From positions 1-64,000 of the forward strand of contig QJNS01000091.1 in NCBI GenBank assembly GCA_004154925.1: a stretch of 64,000 nt of DNA. The letters run 5' to 3'. The notes below the pieces were generated by a model. That model saw only the letters and a program-made list of their open reading frames with translations, was not told where the DNA came from and did not search any database. The position numbers and the translations under genes were made by a program. Within the stretch, counting starts at the first letter, position 1, and every line of letters starts with the position of its first letter. Positions 49,701 through 62,013 of the stretch are shown here, piece by piece. This DNA is from Monosporascus cannonballus. Lineage: Eukaryota > Ascomycota > Sordariomycetes > Xylariales.

Positions 49701-52361
49701 GAATGAACTTAATTAGTGACTAATGTAGGTGGATATACGAATAAAAGAGAGTCAAATACGCCAATGGAGGAAGAAGTTGTGATACAGCAAGATAAAAACC
49801 AGCAACTTCGATAAATTGTATTTGAAAATGAATAGGTTTCTTAGGCTGTATCTCCGGTGTTGCTGGCAAGCCCGGGTACAGCTTGCCGACAGTTTCTCGG
49901 CAACCGTAGAGGTCCCTGAGCCCGCGGCAAGCCCTTTTACCGACTTCACCGCCATTGTCGAGATTTTCCACCGCGGTGTCGGCCATAGAGTACGGTCGAC
50001 AGACTCAAAATCTACTCGGGCAGCTGGAAGGTATATTATACAGAAATTTGTAAGGGTCTCGTGCCTATGTGCTTATAAAGGGAGGGAGAATATGGTTCTC
50101 TACCTTCGTATCCAAGCGTTTAAATTGTTGACATCGCTGCTCTAACAAATGAAAGCCGCGAATCCAAGCCAAGCACTTGCGACCCTTGAAAATGACGAAT
50201 GGTGTAATTTCGGGGCGCTGTACAAGCTAGAACCCACATGAACAATAATTGGGGTGACTCTTGATGACGTGGGCTTGCGACAGTTTAACAAGCATATGAA
50301 CGACAACACCGTCAGTATCTACCGACATTCACCGTTCCCCCCATGGTGGCCTGACAGGAGGTCGCCGACACATGGTGGTTCCATTGACAGCCAATAACTG
50401 AGATTCTCTGGAATAAGACATCCATCCTTTCCCTGGTAATGGCATGGGAGAGGTCATGAGATGACCAGGTTCCTCTACATTCTCGCCATGCGGCTGCGTC
50501 TATTGTATCCTTGCGCACACAGCGGGTGTTCGAGGACGAGAGCGGTGTGCAAGAAAGTGGCGATCTCCGCTGAGGGGATTGGATCGGTGAATCGGTTTTT
50601 GTTTTACTATATTAAAAAAAATTTGGCAGCGCGTGATAGGTTTTATTGTGGCGCGCTGCGTATAGATCAGATTTTACTGATGTGTAGAGGTGGCGAAGGA
50701 GGGATACGAAACATTGGAATCTTCTCTGCGGGCGCCTCGCACGTCGTTGAATTATACTACGTTTTGGCGCGGTCTTGCGCTCTCCCAGATCGCATTACTA
50801 GCTTCGCCCAGATAGAGAGATGCAGTGGCTATAAGGGATTAATGTAATCTATCTTACGTTCGCATTTACGCTTGTTTAGTTCACCCAAAGATCCGGGTCA
50901 CCCAAGTGCGCCTGTCGACAGTTAGCCCTAAAAGTGCAAAGTCCTGACAGATCATTTTTAGCGGACAATCAATCTGGGGAACCATACTGGGGTTAAACAA
51001 ACCGGGCTGGCCGGTTGATTCAGGTTAATAATCATAAAAATGGAAATGTGTGTGTATTATGTATACGTACGCGCATGCGTGCGTTTGTGTGAGTGAATGA
51101 GTGCGTGTGGGTGGCACGCATTTGCAGCCTGTGAAACGAGGCATGGACACGCTATTCCGACTGCGGCAAACCGAGAGTTCCTGTTCGGGTGTGGTGTCCT
51201 ACAGAGGCTGTGCAGAGCGGTTTGGGCGTGCTGTTAAAAACCGATATTCTGAAGTGGCCGGCAGGTTTGCCATGTCGAACGTGTTTGAAATAATTTCCCC
51301 CTTCCAACGACAGCTTTGATCTCTGGTATAACTGGCATACTTTCTATTACACCGGGATCACTGCATTGCATTTTCTGCATTGTACTATGGCGCCCGGAGT
51401 ACAAGATAGGATAAAGATGCTACTTATGTGCTAAAATGCGTAAAAAGGGTACCAATTAATAAATGGCCCGTGCTATGCTGCAGGTCTATATTCGGAGCTT
51501 TTTAGAAGGTAAGTTATCCACATCCACCTCGGTGTACCGTGCATATACCAGCTGGTCCGATATCAGATCCACTTGGCCCCATTATTTGTCGCTGTACGTC
51601 CCTAACGAGTTTAAAGGTCGGGAGCCTTCCGACGGGACTCAAGGGTCTCGCGATTCTGTTGACGTCTCCCCCCGTACAGTCACTTCCGTTAAAGACTCAG
51701 CATACAAACTAAGTTGTAGCAAAACCCGCATCTCTCCATGATCACACCAAAACTTTGAGGGTTGGGGTGCCGATTATACCTGGGTTATGCGTCTGCATTT
51801 CGTGCAAAGTGAACGGATCAGTCTGGGTGAACGTGAATGCGTATTACATCAGCCATGCCGAGGGAAGGCCGACCCATTTGGGTGCGGGCCACTCTATCGG
51901 CCAAGCCGGCCGAAGAAATGGACGTGGTGGCTGATGTAGATTTGACAGGACAAACCAAAAACTCCTCAATTTCAAAACATCAAATGCTAGTCTACATAAC
52001 TCATAATAACAGCCTTTCATACCATTTATGCTTATTTATTGTCTTTCTGTTTCGTAAATGGTACTTAGTAAGACGCTTCGTCATTCAACCCCCCCTACCT
52101 GATCATCTCCGTATACCTCAAGAGTACCTTCTGTAGCGATTCCGTACAACCCCTGTTAACAAGGCTATATCACTGGTCCATGTTTTATGGCCAATGCCAC
52201 GCTACTAGTCCTGACCCTTCTATGGGCTTATCCTGCAGCTATACTGCAAACCCATGACCTTACCTAAAACCGTCATTAATCTATCCCAACAGGCCTGTGT
52301 TAAACTTATGGCACGAACGATTTGCTTACGATATGTGGGCAGTGGCTGTATTTATGTAAGC
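46778..52361. other. gene-poor stretch
   Basis: 5.6 kb in which I recognise no gene, RNA or mobile element. Open frames are short and lack domain signals. An alternating purine-pyrimidine run lies at 51061-51083. Confidence 0.5.
51061..51083. repeat. alternating purine-pyrimidine tract
   Basis: Almost strict R-Y alternation (GTATACGTACGCGCATGCGT and on), embedded in a wider GT/GC-rich stretch from 51047 to 51110. Such sequence can adopt Z-DNA under supercoiling. Confidence 0.7.
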
Positions 52362-52874
52362 TTATACAGTAACGTGATATTCATACATATCGATCACGAA
52401 CTTTCGTCGTGGTATCACAAAAGCCACGTTTTCTTCCCCATCATAGTTGTAGTCTGAGATGGCGAAGGAGTTTACAAATGGAGTACTGTCGCCGCTCCCA
52501 CATGATCGAGGGACATGGCAATGCGTGCATCGCCATCGAGGAGGGGACTTCTTTCGTAACCCGACAGCCCAACCCATCGGCAACAATTCCTTGATACGTC
52601 GTCCATCACCGAGTTCCCACTCTTGCCCAGGGATCTTCACGCCGAACTTCAGGAATCCCCATTTCCCCGACGTTGCGGAACGTCCATATGCCGGAGGAGT
52701 TTTGCCCTCAGCAACTCCACCCACCTCAATTACCTCAACCGTGCAGCGTTTATGTAGCCGTAGGCCTTGAGAGGGGGCGGCAGTGCGTGCTGCGATAAGT
52801 ACGTGGTGATAATCCCTTTCGCAAACCGCCAGCCGCCCTCGGTCCTGGTTCTCGGCGAAGGCGCCCGCTTTCAT
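52362..52874 (-). CDS. hypothetical open frame, low support
   Basis: From ATG at 52874 the frame stays open for 170 codons, longer than its surroundings. It has a C..C pair (RWRCTHCHVPRSC) and Gly/Lys-rich text, but I recognise no family. There is no neighbouring gene within 3 kb. It could be a lineage-specific gene, a decayed exon, or chance. Confidence 0.2.
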   Translation of the reverse strand: MKAGAFAENQDRGRLAVCERDYHHVLIAARTAAPSQGLRLHKRCTVEVIEVGGVAEGKTPPAYGRSATSGKWGFLKFGVKIPGQEWELGDGRRIKELLPMGWAVGLRKKSPPRWRCTHCHVPRSCGSGDSTPFVNSFAISDYNYDGEENVAFVIPRRKFVIDMYEYHVTV

Positions 52875-55315
52875 ATCCACCGTAAGAAACCGAGCTGCCA
52901 AGTCGTGGGTATGATAGGCAAAAAATCGCGGTGGTTGTGCCCACAGTATGTGTCACGGATTCTGCTACGGCGGCGATGATTTCAGGGGCATGGCACGACC
53001 TCAGCGGGTTATCCGGCACCGGCGCCAGCTCGGCAATGGATCTGGCTCTACAGGGCAGAGAAGCTATCCCTCGAGATCTAAGGCTAGTCCTAATCCTCGA
53101 TAGACCGCCTCGATTTCTACACCATCTTTCGAATCGCGCCAGCGGGCTCGACTTGGCTACTACGCTATAGATCCGAGAATCTGGAGAAGCTGGCGCTGAA
53201 GATGCGCACTAACTAGTACACTAACTAGTACCGTATTGACTGAGCTTCAACGAAACATGATATATCACGTTTGAATATTGGATAAAATATCGAATGCGCA
53301 AACAGGCCGCGATTCTTCAAGGAGAGAAAGCATAATAGAGGCAGCGCGAAAGTCACAATCACGTACTTGACTTCTGAAGCCCACTAATTAATGTATACAG
53401 TGTGAGACGACAGAGAATCCCACCGAAGCAAGAAATGCGCATGCAAAACCAGCCCCCATCCAGACACCCAGGCCACCCAAACTGAAGGGTCTGTGGGTCC
53501 AGCAACCCTGCATGCTGAAAGCCGCCTTCCTACTCAAGACCATCGGCAGGTTTTTTCCATGCATGAGCGAGACCGGATTTTTTTCTGGGAACGGGGTAAC
53601 TAGTAGGGATCTGGCTAGGAGGTGAAATTGCACCTTAGTACCGATATTACCAAATTACGTACCCCGACCGATACAATAACCCAAGACAACTAATAAGTGC
53701 GCTCAGCTAATGATAGGTACGTGATTTGCGATTATATCACTTACCAAAGGTATATAAGCCATGTAGGCTACGCTATCAGTATGACGTGTACGTACGTCTA
53801 CAGCGATCATAGACTCGCCATAACTGGCTGAAAAATCCAACTTGAAGCGTTAAACACATGTAAGCTCATCGGGAGCAACGAATTCAATGTACATATACGA
53901 AGGTATTTGCTTAGGAGAGAAACTTGGCCGATTTTACTTGGCATGGTCCCTGGGGGACTTCTGCTCTCACCAGAGAGAGCTCTAACCGAGGGAACGTAGA
54001 GACCAAGCTGATCATTCGTCGGAGTGGTCATTGATGGGTCACATTTCCATTTTCCTGTCCTTGGACTGATGACTGATAGCATGACATGACCGAACTCTTG
54101 CTCCGCAAGCAACTTTTTCAGCCTCCACCCTCCCCCTCCACCTTCAGCAATACATACATATATGTACCTACCTACCTTACTGGATAGGTAGACAATAAGG
54201 TGGGCACACTGTGCGCCTTCTACCAATACCCCCCTCTGAGAATACACCATATCCTTGTACCGCTTTTTTGAATGCATCCATCTGTCATCGAAACATACTT
54301 TTGTTTCCCTAATTGCCCCTCACGCTCGAAGAATATGGGCTCCGTAAACGTGTCTTGCGGGCCCACACGATATTCTCGGTCGATGGACCTCGGCGACCCC
54401 AAGCCCTTTGAGAGTCGAAGATATGAAAAATTACTAACATCTATCAACTCGCCAATACCTACTGGCTGGGATATGCACGTGGCAGGATGGCTGATTGGAT
54501 ACATAAAGCGGGCACCGTGGCCAGTTGGGAGGGGCGTATACGGAACGTGGACGATGCGCGGTGCAGCGGTGGTACCCAGTCACGGTTTACCTCCTGGTTC
54601 TTAACGAAGAACTTTTGTTGCACCTGACTTGCTCGAATTTTCTGCTCGTAGTATTCCTCCTTTCGCTTTCGATGTGAGGTGACTACCAGCAAGTTCACAA
54701 CCTACTTAATAATTACGAAAAGGTGCTGGCGAGCATTGAGACGTCCCTGCCCCTTTTACTTTTCCAGGTTATTACCTAAACCAGATGTGGTCCTCTGAGT
54801 TATTTTTTTATGGACGGTCATCTTACAGGGGCCAAGGAAGTGAAAAGTTCTGGGTTAGTACTCGTATACGGTTAGGTACCTTCTGTAGGGTAGATGTCCA
54901 TTATCAGATAGGTACATATTTCGAACCCTGCCATGGCCACTGATTGATGGTGCCTTCAAGTTGGTACATAGATACAGACCCCCGGCATCTAGGGCTGGGC
55001 GCACGGTCTTTGCCTCAAAAGTACATAAATGTACCTTTTACAGAACGATACCAATATACTCCTCGTACTTACCTGCTTGCACATGTCTCTATCCCACGCC
55101 CCAAACATTGTAGGTGATCTCGAAACCTTTCAAATCTTCTCCAAAACCCTCTCTCTATCCACTTTCCGTCTTCTTAACTTTTTCCGATTGATCCTTTCTC
55201 TGGAGGGTTCACCGTTTGTTTAGCCAACCCCCAGACATCCCTCAATCCGGTCCAGCACTTCTAGCGCCATACATCTGCATCACAGTCCTTCATTCACTGA
55301 TGAACTCGTGCAATG
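52875..55315. other. intergenic, no gene recognised
   Basis: 2.4 kb. A plus-strand open frame at 52931-53170 has no match that I know. A 12 bp tandem duplication lies at 53207-53230 and TACCTA tandems at about 54165-54190. Confidence 0.45.
53207..53230. repeat. 12 bp tandem duplication
   Basis: CACTAACTAGTA is present twice in direct succession. Confidence 0.85.
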
Positions 55316-56547
55316 TAACTGTAGAAGACGTGCCTCGAGACCGCATTATAAAAATTCTATTTGCGCCCACCTTTTTTTTTTGGCACTAATCGCACTAAGT
55401 TAATATTTTCCTCTGGGCCACCCAGAATTCTCGTAGCCTAAGCCTCATTGACACCTAGGCCTTTTCAAAACACAAAACAACGCGAGTCTTGTCGTCACCA
55501 GACCCCATTTTTTGCTAAAGGCGACTGCGCTGCTTTCCTGCACGTCACTCAAATCTTAGCGTTGTTGCGCTTCTTGCCAACCCACTCGAGGCCTGTCTAC
55601 CTCAAGAGTCAGTCTAGCTGCCTCAGGGATCTTTTAGTGGTTCACTTTCCAAAGGCAAAGGAGGAAAAAGGTTCGTGCGCCGAGGTTCAAATATCGCGCC
55701 GTCTCAAACTTTGTCGACCTCTTGAATTCATCGCGCTTGTCCCTGGTATCCTACCATCATTTACCAGTAATAAGGCGTTTAGACATCGCGATCTAAGCAG
55801 CTTCCGGCATCGCCTCTTTGCACCAACCTTTCCAAATCTTGCTCGCACTATATTTTAGTCGAGCCAGCCACACCCCCCTAAGGCACTCCACCTCGGCTCT
55901 ACATTTTCCTTCACTTTGAGACGGAATACAATCTCTGGGTATTGCGGCACTGCCAGCGCTCAGGACAGAGAGGAGATTCTGTCTACAATCTACCCCAGAC
56001 ATTGCATCGCATATATCTGCTCGGCTTCTGTACCTTCGGACCATTCAGAGGCTGCTACTGCTGCCTGTGCGCATCCTGGATCGCGACTATACACGTTAGT
56101 GAATCGACGCCGTTCCACAACTACCGCGCGCGCTTGGATCTCCACGATCAGACGTGAGCTTGAGAACCCTTGCCATCCCTCCTTCAGGCTATCTAGGACC
56201 AGGACTGTAGCCCCCCAGGTGGTATCGCCTCCACTGCCTCTGCAGCGCGACTCGGGTTTGGAGCAGGAGTGGATCTAGCTCGAGACCATTTCATCCGACT
56301 AAACCTGTGGGTTCTCGCAGGACTCGGGAGATCACGCTATCTACTCTGGATCAGTCTTCCGTCACCGATCAGAGCGCGGTCGACTTTTAACCTGCCCGGG
56401 ACCTGCGTAGCCGCACACTGGCTCCTTACCCAATAACTTTTATCTTTTTTACTCCAAGTAGCGCCCTGCCCCATTGTCAGCGCTGAGACGGAGTTGAGGA
56501 CTAAGCCCTGATCGTCCACACTCCCGTCCTTCCCTGGTAACTATAGT
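55316..56547 (+). promoter_or_regulatory. ATG-free 1.2 kb upstream stretch of con7, probable long 5' leader
   Basis: Reading every line, I find no ATG on the plus strand between 55316 and 56547, then ATG at 56548. About 19 would be expected by chance in this length. The sequence is rich in C and T. Absence of upstream start codons is the mark of a scanned leader, so the con7 transcript probably starts near or upstream of 55.4 kb, possibly with 5' UTR introns. Confidence 0.6.
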
Positions 56548-58184
56548 ATGATCTTGGCCCCAACGCAACCACAAAGTCAAGACGCGTTCGTTGGAAACCG
56601 TGCATCGTTACTACGCGCGTCTGAGCCGCCTCTTGGGAGCCAAACCTCATCAGCGACTCCAAACTCCTTTCCAAACGCCGTAAACCACCCCATGGAACGG
56701 AGTGTCCCCGAATACTCGCAGTCAGGTTTGCCTTCGCCCTACCCAAGTACCTACGGCGACACTCAATCTGAATCTCCCTCTGCAGATCACGCATCTGCTG
56801 CACAATATCCGACTCCTCAGGAAGCGCGCTCGAGCACCTACTCGGCCTCAGCTACGCCAACCTCGGAATACGGAGCGTACGCGCAGTCTGCGAGGTCGTC
56901 AGGTTCTTTCCAAGAACAGGGTCTACGTCAATACCATCCAGCAGCTAGCAACCCCAGTGGCGGCAGCGGAGGTATGGCGCAAACACCAACAAGTCCGTCA
57001 ATACCTTTGCCAGATGGGCGCAACCATCAGTCCCAGCAGGTCAAGTCTGACAGCGATATGCCCATAGATCCTTCCATCGCGGCGCCTAGCCCCACCTACG
57101 GCCATAGCCAGTATTCTGCCTATCCGGCGCCGCCTCCGCAAGACATGTCGCACAACTACCCGCAGAGCGCCGGCAGCTTGTATGCGCAGCCGCGGCCCGA
57201 CTGGGCCAATTATGGACACCCAGGCCAGCAAATGCCACCCCACCACGTCTTTCCTCACACTCAGGCATCAGCACCCCCCACTCGAGGCCAGGTAGGTCCT
57301 TCATCTTTTTTGTCTCGTCGTTGTAGCCTTGGGTGGAATATGGAAAACCGCTCTTGATCCGGCGGGCGTTCTTGTTTTCTATTCATCTCCGTGAAATAGC
57401 TGATTTTGTTGACAGTATGGTGGACAGCAAGTATACTCGTTCGTACCGATTCCTGGGGCGCAGCAGCATAAGAGGCCCCGGCGACGATATGAAGAAATTG
57501 AGCGTATGTATAAGTGCGGATGGAACGGCTGCGAGAAGGCCTACGGGACTCTGAATCACCTCAACGCCCACGTCACCATGCAGAGCCATGGACAGAAGAG
57601 GACTCCGGAAGGTATGCTGATTTATTACTTTTCTACGCATTTGCATTCCACGTTTGAAAACCAGACTTGATATTCGAGAGCATTGTAGCGCCGACCTAGC
57701 CTATGGTAGCTTCTTGAGATATTTCGTCTGGTCCCAGCGCAAGCGGTCGCCAGACTAGCGCCAAATAGCTCTGAGCTAGGATGCTACGGCTAATTGCCCC
57801 GCCGGCTTGGTGTTTTCAATTTGCTGACCTATTTGCGTAGAATTCAAGGAGATCCGAAAGGAGTGGAAGGCTCGCAAGAAGGAAGAGGAAGCGCAACGCA
57901 AGGCCGCCGAAGAGGCGGAACGCCAGAGGCAAGCCCAGGCTGCGGCTGCCGCAGCGGCTCAAGCACAAAACGGCGGACCTGACCCGCAGGCCGCCGAGGG
58001 ACCGGCAGCGTCGTCTTATCCGCCGGGTCGGCAGGTACAGCTCCCCCCCATTGGTTATCAGCAGAGCCAGTATTCGGCGCCTCCCGAATATAGCCCTACA
58101 AGTCACATGTACCCTGCCAACTACCAACAACCCCCGGCGTCGCCTTACCCTCCCCAAGGCCAGATGTACAACCAACGTAAGTAG
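56548..58184 (+). CDS. con7: C2H2 zinc-finger transcription factor Con7
   Basis: Three exons (56548-57291, 57416-57611, 57841-58184) give 427 residues. A long Ser/Pro/Tyr/Gln-rich N-terminal half (1-260), probably an activation region, precedes the basic RPRRRYEEIERMYKC block. One C2H2 finger follows (Cys282, Cys287, His300, His306; spacing C-x4-C-x12-H-x5-H) with the typical NGCEKAYGTLNHLNAHV. The EFKEIRKEWKARKKEEEAQ helix and an Ala/Gln-rich then Pro/Tyr-rich tail complete it. Con7 is a conserved regulator of conidium morphology and appressorium development in Magnaporthe and related fungi, including cell-wall genes. The stop TAG at 58182-58184 overlaps a GTAAGT donor-like site (58177), so an additional 3' exon is possible. 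Confidence 0.92.
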
Positions 58185-61100
58185 CGCTATGTAGATAACC
58201 TGGTCACATAGCGCTCACAAAGCAAATAGACAGCGGCGCACAGGCTAGCCACTAAAAGAGGCTTATCGTCAGCCTAAATCACATTGTATATTATGTGGCT
58301 CTTCACGAAGCGACGGTTCTCAAAATCTATATTGCCTAATACCCACGGTTCAAAGACTGGCGACATCTTGGAAGGGCGGAGTGGACCTTTACAAGTTCTG
58401 TTTTCCTCGCATATTGCATTAGGGGACGGCTGGTGAGGATTGCATCATTGGCTTCAGTATGGTACGGTCCTGTCTGCCTAGCTGTGCAGCTCGGGATTTG
58501 GCGATTCAATTCTGGCGATGCTATGCTGCTGACGTTTGAATCAATGGCGATTCGTTTTTCGTACATGGGCGCTAAACGCGTCGTTCCCGCGAGTGGATAG
58601 AACTTTTTTTTAAAAAAAAAAAGAAATAAAAACGCACTGTTTTCTCCGTTATCATATCGGACGCCCTATGGCGCCTATGACCATAGCGATCGTGATTTAT
58701 TGTCCCCTGGAAGGGAATTGCTATAGACTGATCATGGCAGGCGGTTGATGATAATGTTAACTTGTCGAGCATCTGGCGAGTGCCGGGCCAAGGTCCCCTC
58801 GCGGGGTGATTTAGTAAGCTCGGATTTTTAGCTTTTGCTCATCAAAGGAAGCTGATATTTGACGTATCCCCTTTCTAGAGGTGTTACCCACATGCGCCAG
58901 CGCGGCGTTGCATGAAATCCCGGGAACCTGGTTAGAATAAAAATAGCTCGGTGTCCGGTGCCGTATCGAAGCATGTTCCAACCCAGTTTAGCCCCGTGTG
59001 CTACCATTGCCACGAGGCAGCGAGGTAGCAACGAAGGCCGGATCCGCGTGGAGCTAAGACGGACAAGAACAGGACAGCTCACCTGCAGGGTATCCCAGGC
59101 CCCAGGACAGGCGGTCGTCCTGCGGTGCAACCACACTACCTGTTTAGCATCGGCAACGACGCCGTCGACCGCTTGGCGCACTAGGCATGGTGACACAGAC
59201 GCTTGACGATTTCAAGTTACTGCCTTATGCGATGCGTGCCTAGCATTATCAACCACCAAAAGGCTTTCGGACTAAAAGAAAAAGGGCGCCCAATGCACAA
59301 ATCAGGCACGTACTATGCCGTGAAACATCTAGCCTCCCTATTCAGTACAGGGTATATACTGCCGACCTGCCGTACAGTATGTACCTGGCCCGGCGCGGAC
59401 TGTCCGGCAACGACACACAAAAAAACGTTGCTCTATCCTATGGGGGGCATCGACCGGGCTGAATTGAAAACCGAGGATGGGTATGACAAATTTCGCCAGC
59501 GAATAGGCGTCTGTAAGCTAAAGCACAGGTCGCGTCTGTTGGCGGCGTGCCGGGAGTAACATAGTCTCAGTCCTAATCTCTCTTCAGGGCTCTGTCAGTG
59601 ATCCGGGCGGTCCGTCCCTTTTACCGTCCCCGTTGAGGTCAAATCAAGCCTTTTGTGCTTGCATACCCAGCTGCAACGGCTACAGATTCACTAGCTGGAT
59701 TCGCTTCCGCAGCCATTCCTGCAGCCCGGGGGCGGCAGATACCACGCAGTAGCTCCCGCATGAACGGTCGATCTGAGGGCGGGCTCTGGGCTGAACGTGC
59801 TTTTAGTGAGGTTACAAGCGTCCTGGAAAAACCTCCGATGATCCTGCCCCGGGGTGTCTCTTAGTACGGATCCGGGGGAAGGGGTAACCACCGACCGCCA
59901 CGACGAAGGGCGATGATGACGATGGGCTAGGAGGATGGGTGTGGCAGACGTCCGGTCGATGCAGCAAGGGTGGCATAGTCTGCACATGGACCGTTGGCGT
60001 CGGGTAACGTGCATTAGCGCGAGCGTCCGCCGCTCGGCCCGCGCGGTTCTTGGGCGTGGGAAACAGCCCAGCTGCCCTATTCGAAGCACGCCCGTCTTGG
60101 ACATGGTCTCTATTTTCCATTAGCCGTCAAACTACGTCCACATTAGCAAGATGTCTATTTTTTTTTTCCCTTTTAACCACGACCGAGTCTGGCGCGCGCG
60201 CACTCTGACAAGGTCGGGTTGCTGCTTGGAGTCTAGCGCCGTCGTCAACACATTTACAAACCAACGCCGGTGTTATTGTAATCACTTGACCGTCGCCCGT
60301 ACAGCCGTGTGTATCTGTACTTGTTGTTATACTTAGGTATCTGCTAGTCTCTCCTTTTAATGGAGACAAGTTCGGCGGAGCCCTAACAACACATGCAGAC
60401 GGCACGCATGCGATCCTTACTAACTAGATCTATGCAAGCGGGATAGAGGGTGTAAAGCCTGCGATTAGAAAAGGGCCCCAAATGCCTCCCTCATGATCCA
60501 TCCCACTTCTCTCTCATACTGGAGGTTCGGACCTTTTTCCCCGCCTCAGAACCCCCACCCGTAACCCGCTTCTAATCGCATCTCATATAAAGAGCTTGTC
60601 TCTTAGCTGTCGAATGAAAACATTGCCCCTGGTATCATTAAGTGAAGAGACCCATTGCTGCCGATGATTGATCCCGTTAATTCGCAAGGTCACAATTGTT
60701 GTTACAGGACCATTACCCCCGGCCTGCTCCCGCCTCCTCGAATGTCGCCATTACCCGCATATCATATGTAGCGGCATTTCTGCTGGAATTGATTTGAAGA
60801 ATGTTAGGAAATGAGAGAGACTACTTACTGATGCTTCACACTTCGGCCGATCATTCGTTATGATAGCCATCACAGATTAACGATTCACATCTTGCGTCTC
60901 TTCTGCTACCCTACGGATATCCAAGACGAAAAGCGCAATCGCAACCACGTACTCTTACACGCGAGGTTCGACAAGGGTGTCTACTTAGAGTCGCCATAGG
61001 AACCGTCTTCATGCGCTTCCACGCAGCTCCCACCGGCCATGTTTCATTCCTCTCCTGCCCGTCCAACCATGTGCGACGCCCTGCTATTGCATCACTGGCA

Positions 61101-62013
61101 CCTGCAACAGGCACGGGTTTTGATTGGAAGGCCGTATAGATATTTACAAGTACTGGTCAACAACTCTACTCAAGGCGTACAAATCAGCCAGTCCTAGCGA
61201 CATTGACGGCTTGTCAGACCCTCGGTTGGAATAATGACGTGGCCGGGGCATGGTATCTCCCTTATGCCTATGTCTGCACTGGAAGGGCCATGAACACGGG
61301 CACGAGTTGCGGACGACGCTTTCCCAGTACCGACGCTCATTGACCCGAGATGACGGGGTTGAAAGCCCACGACATATCAGATTGGGACATGTGCACCACT
61401 CAAAAGTTCTTTGGGCCGCGCTCAGTATTGCAACAGCCGTATCGCAGTCTGATGCTGTGGAAGTCCGTCTTCCCCCTCTCGTTGTTGCCATTAGCGCCAA
61501 TCCGGAGATAATCGAGAGATAGTCACTTACTTCCAATACTGTTACTTCGGGTTTGGCATGCTGACTGCAGAACACGATTAAGCGTACCTCCCCGTGGCCG
61601 CAACCCAGATTTATCTAGGTCAAGCATCTACAATACCGGCTGCGAAGAAGTTATCCTCACTCCTAGAAGGGAAACATGGTCGATCACCATGAATTATGCG
61701 TTCCACCACCCCACGGTACCGACATCGCAAACCAATAGAGTCTTCCCCGGATAGACCCACACCAACGATCGAAAGATGTCGGGCTTTAGTGGGGTTACTA
61801 CGGGGATCTATTCCGGACACCTCCAAACGACCAACTTTTCTCTTCCCACCGCATCAGCCATCTACCGATCCGCCCAGTCGGACTGAAATCAACCAATTTG
61901 TCGATCTCTTACCAATTCGCCCGGGGAATCCTCCGCTTGATTCACCGCTGCCACCGAACAACCCCGACCAGAAGAATGATTTCAAGACGTCACTGGTAAT
62001 TGTTGACGTCGCT
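58185..62013. other. intergenic, no confident gene
   Basis: 3.8 kb between con7 and AAR2. Frames at 58828-59206, 59227-59559 (ATG-started) and 61144-61575 are open, but show no domain I recognise. The frame of AAR2 itself is open back to an ATG at 61696. Confidence 0.45.
58604..58622. repeat. T8A11 homopolymer junction
   Basis: Eight T followed directly by eleven A, self-complementary over 16 bases. Confidence 0.9.

Noticed and set aside
50461..50847. 128-codon ATG-started frame with a hydrophobic head and several Cys, effector-like at first sight
   Set aside because: The hydrophobic head is interrupted by Arg residues and lacks a good cleavage site. The region is AT-rich with poly-A runs, and there is no promoter or intron support.
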